NCBI GenBank assembly: GCA_951804985.1
Contig: OX638132.1
Coordinates: 20,131,529-20,195,528 of the forward strand
DNA length: 64,000 bases
Reading direction: 5' to 3'
DNA from: Dryomyza anilis
Taxonomy: Eukaryota > Arthropoda > Insecta > Diptera > Dryomyzidae
The notes under the pieces were generated by a model. The model ran no database searches, was not told the DNA's origin, and was given only the letters and a program-made list of their open reading frames with translations. Made by a program: the position numbers and the translations under genes. Shown here in pieces: positions 37,902 to 48,637 of this stretch. How positions within the stretch are numbered: position 1 is the stretch's first letter; each line of letters begins with the position of its first letter.

Positions 37902-37981
37902 AGAAATTGGATACATCAGACCCTAGTACATCAATTATCATTCAAAATCCACCTGGCGAAAATTCGTCGATTTGTTTATAG
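37902..37981 (+). pseudogene. relic of exon 7 (C-terminal tail exon) of copy 3
   Basis: After TTCTATTACAG the sequence AGAAATTGGATACATCAG can still be read as EKLDTS...IQNPPGEN up to a TAG, parallel to exon 7 of copies 1 and 2. The KSSGFW ending is lost, and the preceding exon now stops at 37784-37786, so normal splicing would not reach it. Exon 6's old end is also recognisable (TTTTTCAATAAGTGGTATG, about 37826-37844). Confidence 0.75.
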
Positions 37982-38020
37982 TAGTATGACAAATATTCTC
38001 TTTTTAATATAATGTTTCTT

Positions 38021-38026
38021 AATAAA
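38021..38026 (+). terminator. polyadenylation signal of copy 3
   Basis: AATAAA lies 235 nt after the stop codon, beyond the exon 7 relic. Confidence 0.4.
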
Positions 38027-38159
38027 ATGTCCTTTAAAAATATGTTTATTTCTATTTTGATTTTTTGCATCAACCAACTCATTGTCCATCCAAAATGTTT
38101 TGTTCTCTCAACTCTCAGTTCGTACCAAATTAGGTTATACTCGTGCACAATGTACATAT

Positions 38160-39579
38160 TAGAGATGTGCATGTGAATGAGTTTTGACTCAAACTCACTA
38201 CACAGAAAACAAAAATTCTTCAATATGATGAATTTATTCATAAATATTATGAATTTTTTCACCAACTACCAGATTCATCATATTGATACCACCGTTCATT
38301 AAATGACATATTAATGAATGTATTCATTATATATATGAACAAAATATTCAATACAATGAATTTGAATTGTCATATTAATGAATTTATTTGTTCATAATAT
38401 TTTTTCAAAAAAAAAAAAAATTTATAAAATAATTCGAAAAAAAAGTGTAAACATTTTATTTAAAAAATAACAGTAAACAAATTTCCAAAAAAAATAATAC
38501 AAAAAAAAAAATGTTGGATAAAAAAAAAAATGTTCCAAAAAAAAAATGTAAAAAAAAATTCGAAAAAAAAAATTTCGAAAAAAAAAATTTAAAAAAAAAA
38601 ATTTTTGTTTGAAAATTTTTTTTTTTTTTCAAAAATATATTTTTTATAAATATAACTTTTTATTAACAAAAAGTTGTAATTATAATAAATATATTATATA
38701 ACATTTTACTATTTTATGCATGTCGAGCAAGCATTATATAAGAAATAACACACAAGAACTACTTGAGAATTAAGAAGTACGGCAAAACATGAACGAAAAA
38801 TAAAATATGTTGATAGAAATTTGGTTTAATGAACAGCACTCTTCAATATGAAGAACATATATGTTGTATTTTATATTTTGGTTAATTAATATGATGAAAC
38901 GTATTCTTCTCATACAGTTCATCATATTGAAGAACACTTTTTCGACAGTTACCAAGCGTTCTTCATATTTATGATAGCATTCATAACATTGATGGCGTTA
39001 GTCATTAATATTATGAATGGCTCTTCAATACAATGAATCCTGGTTTGAAGAACGGAATTCATCAATATGATGTACATTTTTTTTCTGTGTAACGCTCACA
39101 AAAGGAATTTTCTAATCACCCTTCGTCTAAAATTGGTATTACGCATTTCAAACTTTTCGTTGGTTTCGCTCTTTAAATCGAAGATTTCTTCAATATTTTT
39201 GTTTAGCCAACTATTTTTCATGTACAAAATACCAATCGATAGGAGCTTTAAAAACAAACAATTAACGCCTTTTCATCACTATTTGATCTTGTACAGATGA
39301 AAAGTTATGGCAAAAAACCAAATATTTGCGTTTTGGTCAGGATATAGCCACACGAAATCAGTATTTATAATTCAGTAAGTTGTCGAAATCAAACGATATT
39401 TTATATACGTTATGCTAATGGATGAATAAACCAAAATAACAAAAAAAAAAATTACTAATTTTTAAAGCAATTCAAACTTTATAATTTGACTTCCCAACAT
39501 TTTTAAAAATACACATTCGACACTTTAGCATGTCAGTGACGAAATCACAATCAATCGTGATTACACGTGCCCTTTTCTA
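38160..39579. mobile_element. hAT-like element 3, interrupted by later insertions
   Basis: It begins TAGAGATGTGCATGTGAA and ends TTACACGTGCCCTTTTCTA. It is flanked by a perfect 8-bp duplication GTACATAT (38152-38159 and 39580-39587). Only about 60 bases at the left and 40 at the right belong to the host element; the rest is nested elements (38201-39089 and about 39220-39540). Confidence 0.8.
38201..39089. mobile_element. CACAGAAA-type TA-flanked element nested in hAT-like element 3
   Basis: The ends CACAGAAAACAAAAATTCTT and ATTTTTTTTCTGTG are inverted and flanked by TA on both sides. Subterminal blocks rich in ATGAATTCATCATATTGA words are inverted relative to each other. The centre (38400-38640) is nearly pure A or T. 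Confidence 0.65.
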
Positions 39580-39587
39580 GTACATAT

Positions 39588-41100
39588 ACAACATTTGAGT
39601 TTTGATATAAATAATAATTAAAGCAACAAATCTGTTTTCCAAGTCGTCTATAACTCCTACGAAAATGGTGTGATGCAATCCTGAACTTTGACAAAGATTC
39701 GTTGTAAAAAGGATAAAACGTTCCTCAAATACAAAAAAGTTCACAAAAAAACTTCGTTGTGAATTTCTTTTGCGTTTAAATAAAGTTGTTGATTTTTTAA
39801 GTAAAACATTTTATTTTTATTTTATTTTTTTTTATTTATTATTATATTTTTATTATTTTTAAATTTAATTTTTAATTTTTTTTTTTTTTTTTTTTGCATT
39901 TTTCTTGTTGGAATCGTCATATTTTCCAGACCAATCAATTGCCAGTTTTAACAAACAGCAATGAGCTATCAACATTACTATCATTTATTATTTGGGTTTT
40001 ATATAAAAGTGTCTGAAAAAGAATATAAGAATTATATTACGAGCATTCATTTGAGTGTTACAGTTTGAATACAACAGTTTGATCATTTTGGCCACAAAAT
40101 CTTACAGTTTGCAAATACTACAATTGCTCCCACAACTATGCAACATTTGAAGTGATTTTAATTTGTGTTAGTTGGAGATACACTTCAACTGCAAAACAAT
40201 TTTTTACATGAAATGATCTAAGGAATCGGTCCATAAAATAGCTGACCACCCAGTATATATTATATACCTATATAATTTGTTATTTTTAATTTTCTTCACA
40301 TTTTTACAAGACGATTCTAATTCATGATCTATAAGGAAATACTGGAAGTATTACGAAAAAATAATAAAAAAAAACATTTCGCGAAAACAACTTTTTTATT
40401 TTTTTAAGTGAATTTTTAAAAGTAAAAAAATGCTTTAGCAGAAAATGTTTGTCAGAACTGCATCAACATAGTGTACCAGTGCAAAATCTTTAAAGTAACT
40501 ACTAACCGTACAAAACACAAAATTGCATGTCCCTCTGAAAAAATGGACCAAAAAAAAAACATTTTTTTTACAGGGCACCATCATATTGACTACACTTCAG
40601 CAAACTAAGAAGATTTTTTTTTTTTGGGTACACGAGATAAAATTGTAATAATATATTTTATGGCTAACATACAATAAGATTAATTATGAGACATATTCGT
40701 ATTAAAAAAAGTTTACTATCTTATACATTTACCGTTCTCAGATAATATATACAATTATGAACAATTTAATCTTAAAAACAAATAATATGTTCCACTCTGC
40801 ACATTCAACATAAATTATTTCAAACATATATACATTAGGTTGGTACGCAAACATATGGAAAAACTTCGAGTGTACCTTACGACACAACGTACCTTAGATT
40901 ATGTGAGGGAATACCGTTCGTAACATCTTGGCAAAATTTCAACACCCTACGATTATTGGAAGACGGTGCTACACGGACATATTTGTTGGCCATCTCAGAA
41001 CAAATATTCAAAATTTGCATTGTCCTATCGCGACAATAGTTTTGTTCCATTTCTCCGTCTAAACAGCGGTCGCAATTTTCATGAAATTTTGATTCCTTCA
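39588..41100. other. non-coding stretch, nothing recognised
   Basis: AT-rich DNA with long T runs (39820-39900). A 74-codon minus-strand frame (40877-41101) with several cysteines has no recognisable family and no supporting splice or promoter context. Confidence 0.35.
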
Positions 41101-42038
41101 CACAGAAAAATCCTCTTTTGACATTAGGTTAATTGAACCAAGGTTTCAGTGTTGCAACCGAAATACATTTATTGTCACCTCATGTCATTAAAATGAACGT
41201 ACCTTATTTTTCTACAACTGAAATGTTAGTCCGCGCAACTGCACGCTCGGTTGCCGTAACCTCATGATTGCATTTTTCATTCTGCCAAAATTGACATTCG
41301 TGCATTTATTACGGCGATTGAGTTAGTTGTTGTATCAACAAAACAAGTGACAAACGGCAACCTCATGTCTATCAGCAGTTTGGTTGCCAGATTCTTGCCA
41401 ACAATTATGCATACATGCAGAAATAAATAAACGTCAAAAATTTTCACAAGTGGCAAACAATAGGAAATTCATTAATTATGTAAAAATGCGAAATAAATAT
41501 ACAAATATTAATAAAATAATATATTAATTCAATACAAATTGATCATTAGCTAGTGAAATATAATATAAATAAAAAAATATGTGACCAATGGAAATAGTTT
41601 TTTTTTATTATTTATTGGTTATGAGGAAATAAAAAATAAATGCATGCATTTACATGTATCGTTTCATAGTTTTTTTTCAGGGAGCAGGAATTATAATAGA
41701 ATACATAACTCTTATACCATAAATAACTATGTTATAATAAAATTTTAATTGGAGGTTTAGAAAACATCATGCGTACCGACTAGGAGATTGCGACAACCTC
41801 ATGCTCACTAATGATCACCGATTTGGTGGTTACCACAACCTCATATTAACCGTTTAGAAGGTTCTCACAACTCCATGATCACTGATTTGGAGGTTGCCAC
41901 AACCTCATTCTCACCGACTAGGAGGTTGGCACAACCGAATTAGGAGGTTGTTGCAACTACTTTATCAGTGGTTGCCGCAACCGAATGATTCGGTAGGGCA
42001 ATTTTGTTGGTTGCCGCAACAAATCAGTTCTCTGTGTG
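41101..42038. mobile_element. CACAGAAAAAT-type miniature element containing a hairpin array
   Basis: It starts CACAGAAAAATCCTCTTTTG and ends CAACAAATCAGTTCTCTGTGTG. Related elements lie at 47409-47962 and 48206-48496. From about 41760 to 42030 it holds degenerate tandem repeats of GAGGTTGCCACAACCTCAT. Confidence 0.65.
41760..42030. repeat. degenerate tandem array of self-complementary GAGGTTGCCACAACCTC units
   Basis: At least six copies, spaced about 30-60 bases, of a core with 7-bp arms (GAGGTTG/CAACCTC) and a 3-base loop. Units differ in the loop (CCA, CGA, TCA) and in the spacer (CTCACCGAC, ATGATCACTG). Confidence 0.65.
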
Positions 42039-42730
42039 TTAGAACAAAAAGAAAATATAGGATATATATTAATTCTAAATTCTACCGATAGTGGGCGTAA
42101 ATAATGAATTTGTATAAATCTGATCCGATCTGGTCAAAAAAAAGCTAAAAAGTAGTTAGGAATCTTCTACCAGTTTTTTTACTATTTAACCGATTTTAAC
42201 CAAATTTGTATTTTGTAACCAAATCTCTAGTTTTAATCTTCTGACTTATGCATGTCGCCCATTGTGTTATTACTTTCACGTGAATGTGTAATACATCCTT
42301 TTTATCTGCATTCCATAATTTTAAGAATTATGTACGAATCGTGATTTTTTCTAATACAACGAGTACCGAGATAGTTAAAATGATTTGTGATTGTATATAT
42401 ATATTCTAAATTGTTCTAAATTGTTTCTAAACTACAAACTTCTAATTTTGGCTATAACTAGCGACTTAACATTTGAAAGAACTGAAGATGTTGTTTGGCG
42501 TTAAAAACTTCTATTACGTCTGTACAAGCCAAACAAAGAGATTTTTATATGCTTTAGATATACATTAGATTAGATTAGATGGATTAGAGCGATGTAGTAT
42601 TTATACTTACACAACCCAATTTTATTTTAACAAATTCAAAATAATTCTAGCAATATTTCACGCCGTTTATGGCAGGCAAAGTGTATGCATAAGCAAAAAA
42701 AATAATAGTATGGACATATTATGTACGATG

Positions 42731-43935
42731 CACATTGGGGCAGCGAGTGCCTAAAGTTGGCGAAAACCTCAATAGTCAAATTGACCTCAGACAGTAATTT
42801 TTGTTTTAATTGTAGAGCAAATTAAATTGCCTACAATGTTGCATCACTCAAGTTATACCATGCGTATCCAAATTTTCCCCACACTCGCTCAAACACAGAC
42901 AATTTTTCGCAACAATTGCACGAAAAAATATTGTCGAATTTGTGTTAATTTTTTTGAACTGTTTATTTTAAAACCCATTTATATTTATAAAGTTTTTGCA
43001 ATGTTATTGTTTTAAAAAATGTTTATACTTTAGAAATAAAAAATGCTGGAGTTAATTTACTTTTTTTACTTTTATTTTAAATTATTTTTCATTTACAAAG
43101 ATGAAAACAAAAGTGTTTCGGGCACGCTCCGGCAAAACTGATTATATTGTTAGTTAGTACACACATTCAGTTTACCAAAACACTAATGAAAATTTTGCCT
43201 TTTTTTGCCTTTTCGGAATTATTGACATTTTAGCGACCGCCCATTTGTACTAATATTAACAATTTGGAGAATTTTTGATTATATGGGAGGTATACCACGC
43301 CCACTTGTTCAATCAAGATGAAATTTGGACAAGTGAATTATATCCACGAAAAACTGTACATTACAAAGTTTAATCAGTGAAACTCTTTTGAATATCCAAT
43401 ACAATTACCACGCCCATTTGCCCAATCAAGATGAAATTTCGAGAATTGCATTATATTAACGAACAACATTCTACTATAAAATTGAATGACTGTAGCGCCC
43501 GTAATTCCCAACATAACGTCATTGTAGAACGAAAAGTACAAATACATTTTAATGAAAAACTTAAATTTCGAGTTTGTTCATTAATATTATAAAAAGTAAT
43601 TGATGCATTTTTAAAGTTGAAATATCAATTGATAGATTTACATTTTCTCATCATGTGTTAAAAAAAATTGAGATCATCGATTAAAAACTGACAGATATAT
43701 ACAGATTTTTGTAAATGAATATTTGGCATTTGGAAAATGTATTTGGTTACTTTTCGTTCTACAACGATGATATATTAATTTAATCATTGCAGTTTCACGC
43801 CTACTTTTAAAAATCTACATCATAATGCTGATAATTAAATCTCCATACAATATTAGTCAAACCTCATACTTTTTTTTCTAAAAATAACACAATTTGAGGT
43901 TTTCGTTAACTTTTTGTACTACCTGCCCCACTGTG
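42731..43935. mobile_element. Transib-like non-autonomous element with recombination-signal-like ends
   Basis: The left end starts CACATTGGGGCAGCGAGTGC, the right (read inward) CACAGTGGGGCAGGTAGTAC. Terminal inverted repeats are about 40 bp. The flanks CGATG (42726-42730) and CGACG (43936-43940) make a 5-bp duplication with one change, matching the CGNCG Transib target. After a 22-bp spacer come GCGAAAACC and ACGAAAACC. The interior has no transposase and carries another miniature element at 43515-43769. Confidence 0.75.
43515..43769. mobile_element. TTGTAGAACGAAAAGT-type miniature element nested in the Transib-like element
   Basis: The inverted ends CATTGTAGAACGAAAAGTA and ACTTTTCGTTCTACAACGAT match the element at 1209-1586. 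The interior is in opposite orientation, with a single copy of the 122-bp unit. Confidence 0.68.
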
Positions 43936-44309
43936 CGACGAAACGATGTAGGAAAAACCATCGGTCTAATGTTGGCCCAACATTGTACACAACTCTTGGT
44001 AAAGGGCTGATAAATAGGGCGCATTATTGAAAATTAATATTGGCCAATATTGGACATTTTCAACTTTGAAACGTCTTAGTTTTTGTAAGTAGCAAATGAC
44101 ATTTTCTAAAAATTACAAATATTGAAACACTGAAAACGAGTGGTTCGTATAAAACTATGTGTGAAGTAGTGTGAAAATCGCTGTTTAAAGATCAAATATT
44201 AGTTTAATTCAAGAATTATACAAAAACAAGATTTCTTTACTTGTACCACCCAAGAATTTTTATTGTGTTAAGATAAAAAAAAATTGAGTAGCATAACAGA
44301 ACGTTATAG

Positions 44310-44439
44310 ATAGCACCACCGAAAATCTGTGTGTCTATATCGAATGAATTGTAGCATTTAAATTCTTTCCTCTTTTATGATGAATTGTAGAACAATCAGT
44401 TACACCAAGCCTTTCAAACACTTCGGATCGTTGAAAACG
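44310..44439 (+). promoter_or_regulatory. core promoter and 42-nt non-coding first exon assigned to DHP copy 4
   Basis: The initiator is TCAGTT with A+1 at 44398, and GGATC is exactly at +28 (44425-44429). The exon 44398-44439 ends at donor GTTAGT. The upstream block AGATAGCACCACCGAAAA and GAATGAATTGTAGC matches that before the 9991 start site. The acceptor at 44675-44676, 13 nt before the ATG, gives a short first intron of about 235 nt, which supports the gene assignment. Confidence 0.78.
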
Positions 44440-44689
44440 GTTAGTGCTCTAGCGCCTTTAATGTGAAATAGTCCTGATATCGGAAAAAGTCCTCATACAT
44501 CATCAACTAACAAATGAAAAACTACAGCACCTTACAAAAATGAAATAAACATATTAACCCAATCATTTTGAAATTGAGAACCAACATTTTTTTTATTATA
44601 ATTTAAACGGTTGAATATTTTCAGTTATTTAAAATTTGTATAACAGTTATCTAATAATCTACTTTAATAATTACAGCTGAAAGTTTAAA

Positions 44690-46952
44690 ATGTCTGCCAT
44701 TATCAACACAGTTCAAAAGGTTTCACTTCACCAACAGGTATAATCAGTGGCAAATACTAATTTTCAGAATATTTCATATTTCAGAGCGTTAAAAATAGCG
44801 TTTACATCAAAAATGGTCAAGTAGTCAATCACGACAAGACCGTCAAGGCCGACGTCTATATTGAGGATGGCATTATTCAATTTGTCGGTCCTGCATCGGA
44901 AATGACAGTACCCGATGGAGCACGTATCATCGATGCCGCTGGTAAACTTATTATTCCCGGCGGTATTGATCCGCACACACACTTGCAGATGGAATTCTGC
45001 GGCGCTGTTACTGTGGACGATTTCTATCATGGTACCAAGGCTGCCGTTGCTGGTGGTACAACCACTATTAGTAAGTAATGTTTTGGTCTTAGGATAAAAA
45101 TTATATTTTACCTTTGGATCTCATAAAATTCCCAAGTATTTAAAGATTAGCTTGATATGGCACACCCAGAAAAAAATTCCCTCAAATCCCATTAAAATTG
45201 GTCAATAGGACAATTTTTGATTTAATAGTATACAAATAATAAATCTGTTCATATAAACTCAATGGCAATGTCATAGTATTTTCTAGTACTTAATGGTATT
45301 TTCCGATTAAAAAAATAATTTATTCCATTGACTATTTTTAATAGTAAAAAAAACTATTATTTATATAGTATTTTTTTCTGGGTGCAGGAAGACGTAGTAC
45401 AAAATCTGATTATTCTATTTTGATGTTTAGTTGATTTTGTGCTGCCACAAAAAGGTGAATCAATGGTGGATGCGTACACAAAATATCGCGGTAGGGCTGA
45501 TCCAAAAGTATGTTGTGATTTCGCTTTCCATATGGGCATTACGTGGTGGGCTAAGTCAATTTCCGAAGAAATGAAGACTATATGCGAAGAAAAAGGCATT
45601 AATTCGTTCAAAATGTACATGGCCTACAAGGGAGAATTACAATTAAATGACGGGGAAATGCTGGATGCAATGGAGCGAATTCGCGAATTGGGAGCGTTGG
45701 CTCAGGTAGCTTCCGAAAAAATAAATGTTAAAATTATAATAAACAATAAATATTTATAATTTGTTATTATGTATCTAAAATATGTATTAAAAGGTTCATG
45801 CAGAGAATGGCGACATTATTGCCAAGAATTCTGAGAAATTGCTGGCCGCCGGTGTTACTGGTCCAGAGGGTCACGAAATGTCCCGTCAGGAGGAAGTTGA
45901 AGCTGAGGCTGTTAATCGTGCTTGCATTTTGGCTCATCAGGTAAAGCGAGTTAATTATATGTTATATTGAATGATAAGAATTGAAATAATTTTGAATTAG
46001 ACCGACTGTCCATTGTACGTGGTACATGTGAATAGTAAATCGGCTGCCATTGAATTGGCCCGTGCCCGTCAAAGATACAATAATCGCGGCATTTACGGAG
46101 AAACATTGGCTGCTACACTTGGTTCAGATGGATCCCACTGTTGGCACAGTTGCTTTCGGCATGCGGCGGGTCATGTAATGAGTCCTCCTCTGCGATCCGA
46201 CAATACCACTTCCGAATTTATGGCAAAGATGTTGGCAAAGTAAGTATGGTCTAGTATTTTATTTACTTAAACCCATGATCAATAATTTGATTTAACTGAT
46301 TTCTACTTAATGCAGCGATGGTCTACAAACTACAGGCAGTGATAATTGCACATTTAGCAAAGAACACAAAGAGATGGGCTTAGGTGATTTCAGCAAAATT
46401 CCAAACGGCATCAACGGCCTCGAAGACCGTATGTCCGTCGCCTGGGAGAAGGGTGTGCATAGTGGCATAATCGATCCATGTCGGTTCGTTGCCGTGACCA
46501 GTACCAATGCAGCTAAAATCTTTAATTTGTACCCGCAAAAGGGTCTCATAGCAGTTGGTTCGGACGCAGACGTAGTCATCTGGAATCCAAATGCGACGCG
46601 TACCATATCCAAGGACACACATCACCATGCATGCGACTTCAATATATTCGAGGGCATGGTCTGCCATGGTGTGCCCGAGGTGGTGTTGGTGCGTGGACGC
46701 GTTTGTGTTGAAAATAATGAGGTGCGCGTTGAAAAGGGATTCGGACGCTTCATGCCCACTCCAATACGTTCACCATATGTCTATGATGTACTCGATGGAA
46801 AAGTTAAAAGCAGTGACGATTTACAAAAAGACATTATTAAAATTAGCTTTGATGCTTTGGATGCAGAGGTGACATCACAGGAAGCTATTATACGAAGCAT
46901 TAAAAATGGAACAGTAAAAACCAACAAATCCTGTGGTTATACTAAGAAATGA
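44690..46952 (+). CDS. DHP: dihydropyrimidinase (DHP-type), copy 4, without the C-terminal tail exon
   Basis: Coding exons are 44690-44737, 44785-45070, 45431-45705, 45794-45940, 46001-46239 and 46316-46952 (543 aa). The metal-site residues are all present ([30 protein letters not shown]). Several substitutions near them are unique to this copy, including [10 protein letters not shown] to [16 protein letters not shown] to KGELQL, and VMSK to VNSK. Exon 6 reads through into a new short end ([11 protein letters not shown]) and no exon 7 relic was found. Intron 2 is enlarged by a miniature element (45163-45384). The promoter is only about 290 bp upstream, making this the most compact copy. AATAAA at 47144-47149 may be its polyadenylation signal. 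Confidence 0.91.
45163..45384. mobile_element. CACCCAGAAAA-type miniature element in intron 2 of copy 4
   Basis: The perfect ends CACCCAGAAAAAAA and TTTTTTTCTGGGTG enclose the same body as 18740-18958, in inverse orientation. The corresponding introns of copies 1-3 lack it and are 61-72 nt long, so insertion followed duplication. Confidence 0.82.
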
Positions 46953-47143
46953 AAATTTGCTAATTTCCAATTGTTGCATTATATAAATATTTTTTTTTTG
47001 TTTTCATCGTTTTTTGATATTAATTCAAATATTTTTGAAATGAATTTGATAGTATTTGAAAAATGCCGTCTCATTAATTTAATAAATTCAATACAATTGC
47101 ATATAAAGTTAGAAATACTATTGTTTTATTCTTTTTCTTCTAT

Positions 47144-47149
47144 AATAAA
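47144..47149 (+). terminator. candidate polyadenylation signal of copy 4
   Basis: AATAAA lies about 190 nt after the stop codon in a T-rich context. Confidence 0.35.
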
Positions 47150-47408
47150 AAACGTCTCACTATGTGGCATATAAAAACTTAAAGACGAATAGAAATATGT
47201 TCGCTTTATGCGTCATTATGCGAATTTACACAAAATGGTCGGATGCTTTTTTTTGTGAGAATCCACATTATTAATCGAGTCATTGGTAAGAACTCATTGT
47301 ATGTGATGCAAATTCTTTATATAAACCTTTTTATGTATTATAAAAAATAAATCTAATATAACAACGAACTCAAAAATAAATGCAGACTTAAGTATTACAA
47401 TCAATTAT

Positions 47409-47962
47409 ACACACAGAAAAATCCTTTTTTGGCATGAGGTTGGAAGAATGACCTAACTTCGTTCGGTTAAAACGAATGGTTTACACATTTGCTGGTGGAA
47501 CTGCCATATTAGCCTATACACTTGAAATATTAGTCTATATACACTCCTAATGGTTATAAATCTGTACTAAATAGTTCTAAAACAGAGGGGTTACTATGTA
47601 TAGCGATTCGAAAGTCAATGCGATACGAAAGTCAATTTTATTGGAAGAACAAAGCGTTATGAAGGTAAATTCATACAATCTAACAGAATTGAAAAGGTAG
47701 CCGTGTTGTCATTTTGTGTGTTTTAATTCGAAAGTTCCAAATTTGAATGAGAAAGTCACACTACCAAAGTACCATTTATTAGAATGCGAGTAATATCACT
47801 TTCGAATCGCATTACAGAGTAACCCCCCATTCGAAATTGGTTTCAGTACAAACTTGTCATTCTTTTCATTTTGACAATAACAACCGACAAAGAGGTTGAG
47901 AGAACCGAATAAGTTGGTTGTGCAAAGAGTTGGTTGGCGCAACAAATCTCTATTCTTTGTGC
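47409..47962. mobile_element. CACAGAAAAAT-type miniature element
   Basis: It starts CACACAGAAAAATCCTTTTT followed by GGCATGAGGTTGGAAGAATG, and ends GGCGCAACAAATCTCTATTC TTTGTG. The same start and end words frame 48206-48496, which lacks the central 280 bases. Confidence 0.65.
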
Positions 47963-48040
47963 AGGAAACTGAAGCGAAAATTAAAAGTATTATAATATTT
48001 TGCAAATAGATTTGAATTTAAATAAAATATATTGTACAAT

Positions 48041-48094
48041 TTTAAGTTTGTCTAAACGTACTGCGGACCTTGAGTACGTTTAGACAAACTTAAA
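48041..48094. repeat. perfect 22-bp inverted repeat with 10-nt loop
   Basis: The arms 48041-48062 and 48073-48094 (TTTAAGTTTGTCTAAACGTA...) are exactly complementary around GCGGACCTTG. It sits between two related miniature elements. Confidence 0.8.
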
Positions 48095-48205
48095 GTCGGT
48101 ACAAATTGGGTGTTTTACACTAATAAATAAAACAACAAACAATTGTCAAAAAGCAATAAAATAACTAAAATCCAATTCGACTATACTATAAAATTAATAA
48201 TACGT

Positions 48206-48496
48206 ACACACAGAAAAATCTTCTTTTGGCATGAGGTTGGAAGAATGAAAAAGTTAATTGTACCAACTAACTTCATTAAGTTAAATCGAATGGTTTACAA
48301 TTTGCTGGCGGAACAGCCATATTAGCCTAAACACATGAAATATTAGTCTATTAGTTCTAAAACAGTTCGAAATTGGTTGTAGTACAAACTACAACTCTTT
48401 TTATTTTGACAATAACAACCGACTAATCGTTTGAGAGAACCGAATAAGTTCGTTGGACAAAGGGTTGGTTGGCGCAACAAATCTCTATTCTATGTG
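48206..48496. mobile_element. CACAGAAAAAT-type miniature element, short form
   Basis: This is an internal-deletion version of 47409-47962. It is flanked by TA on both sides (CGTA before, TATT after). Confidence 0.65.
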
Positions 48497-48637
48497 TATT
48501 ATTAAATATCTTGTTTACTGTATAAATTATAAAATTTATGGTACAACAACATATTGCAATTTGAATATTTTTGAACTAATAGTACGCATACTATTGACCA
48601 ACGTTAAAAGTAAAAATAATTGTTTTTCTATTGAAAT

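Noticed and set aside
41760..42030. A CRISPR-like array
   Set aside because: The repeats are degenerate, irregularly spaced and embedded in a eukaryotic miniature element.
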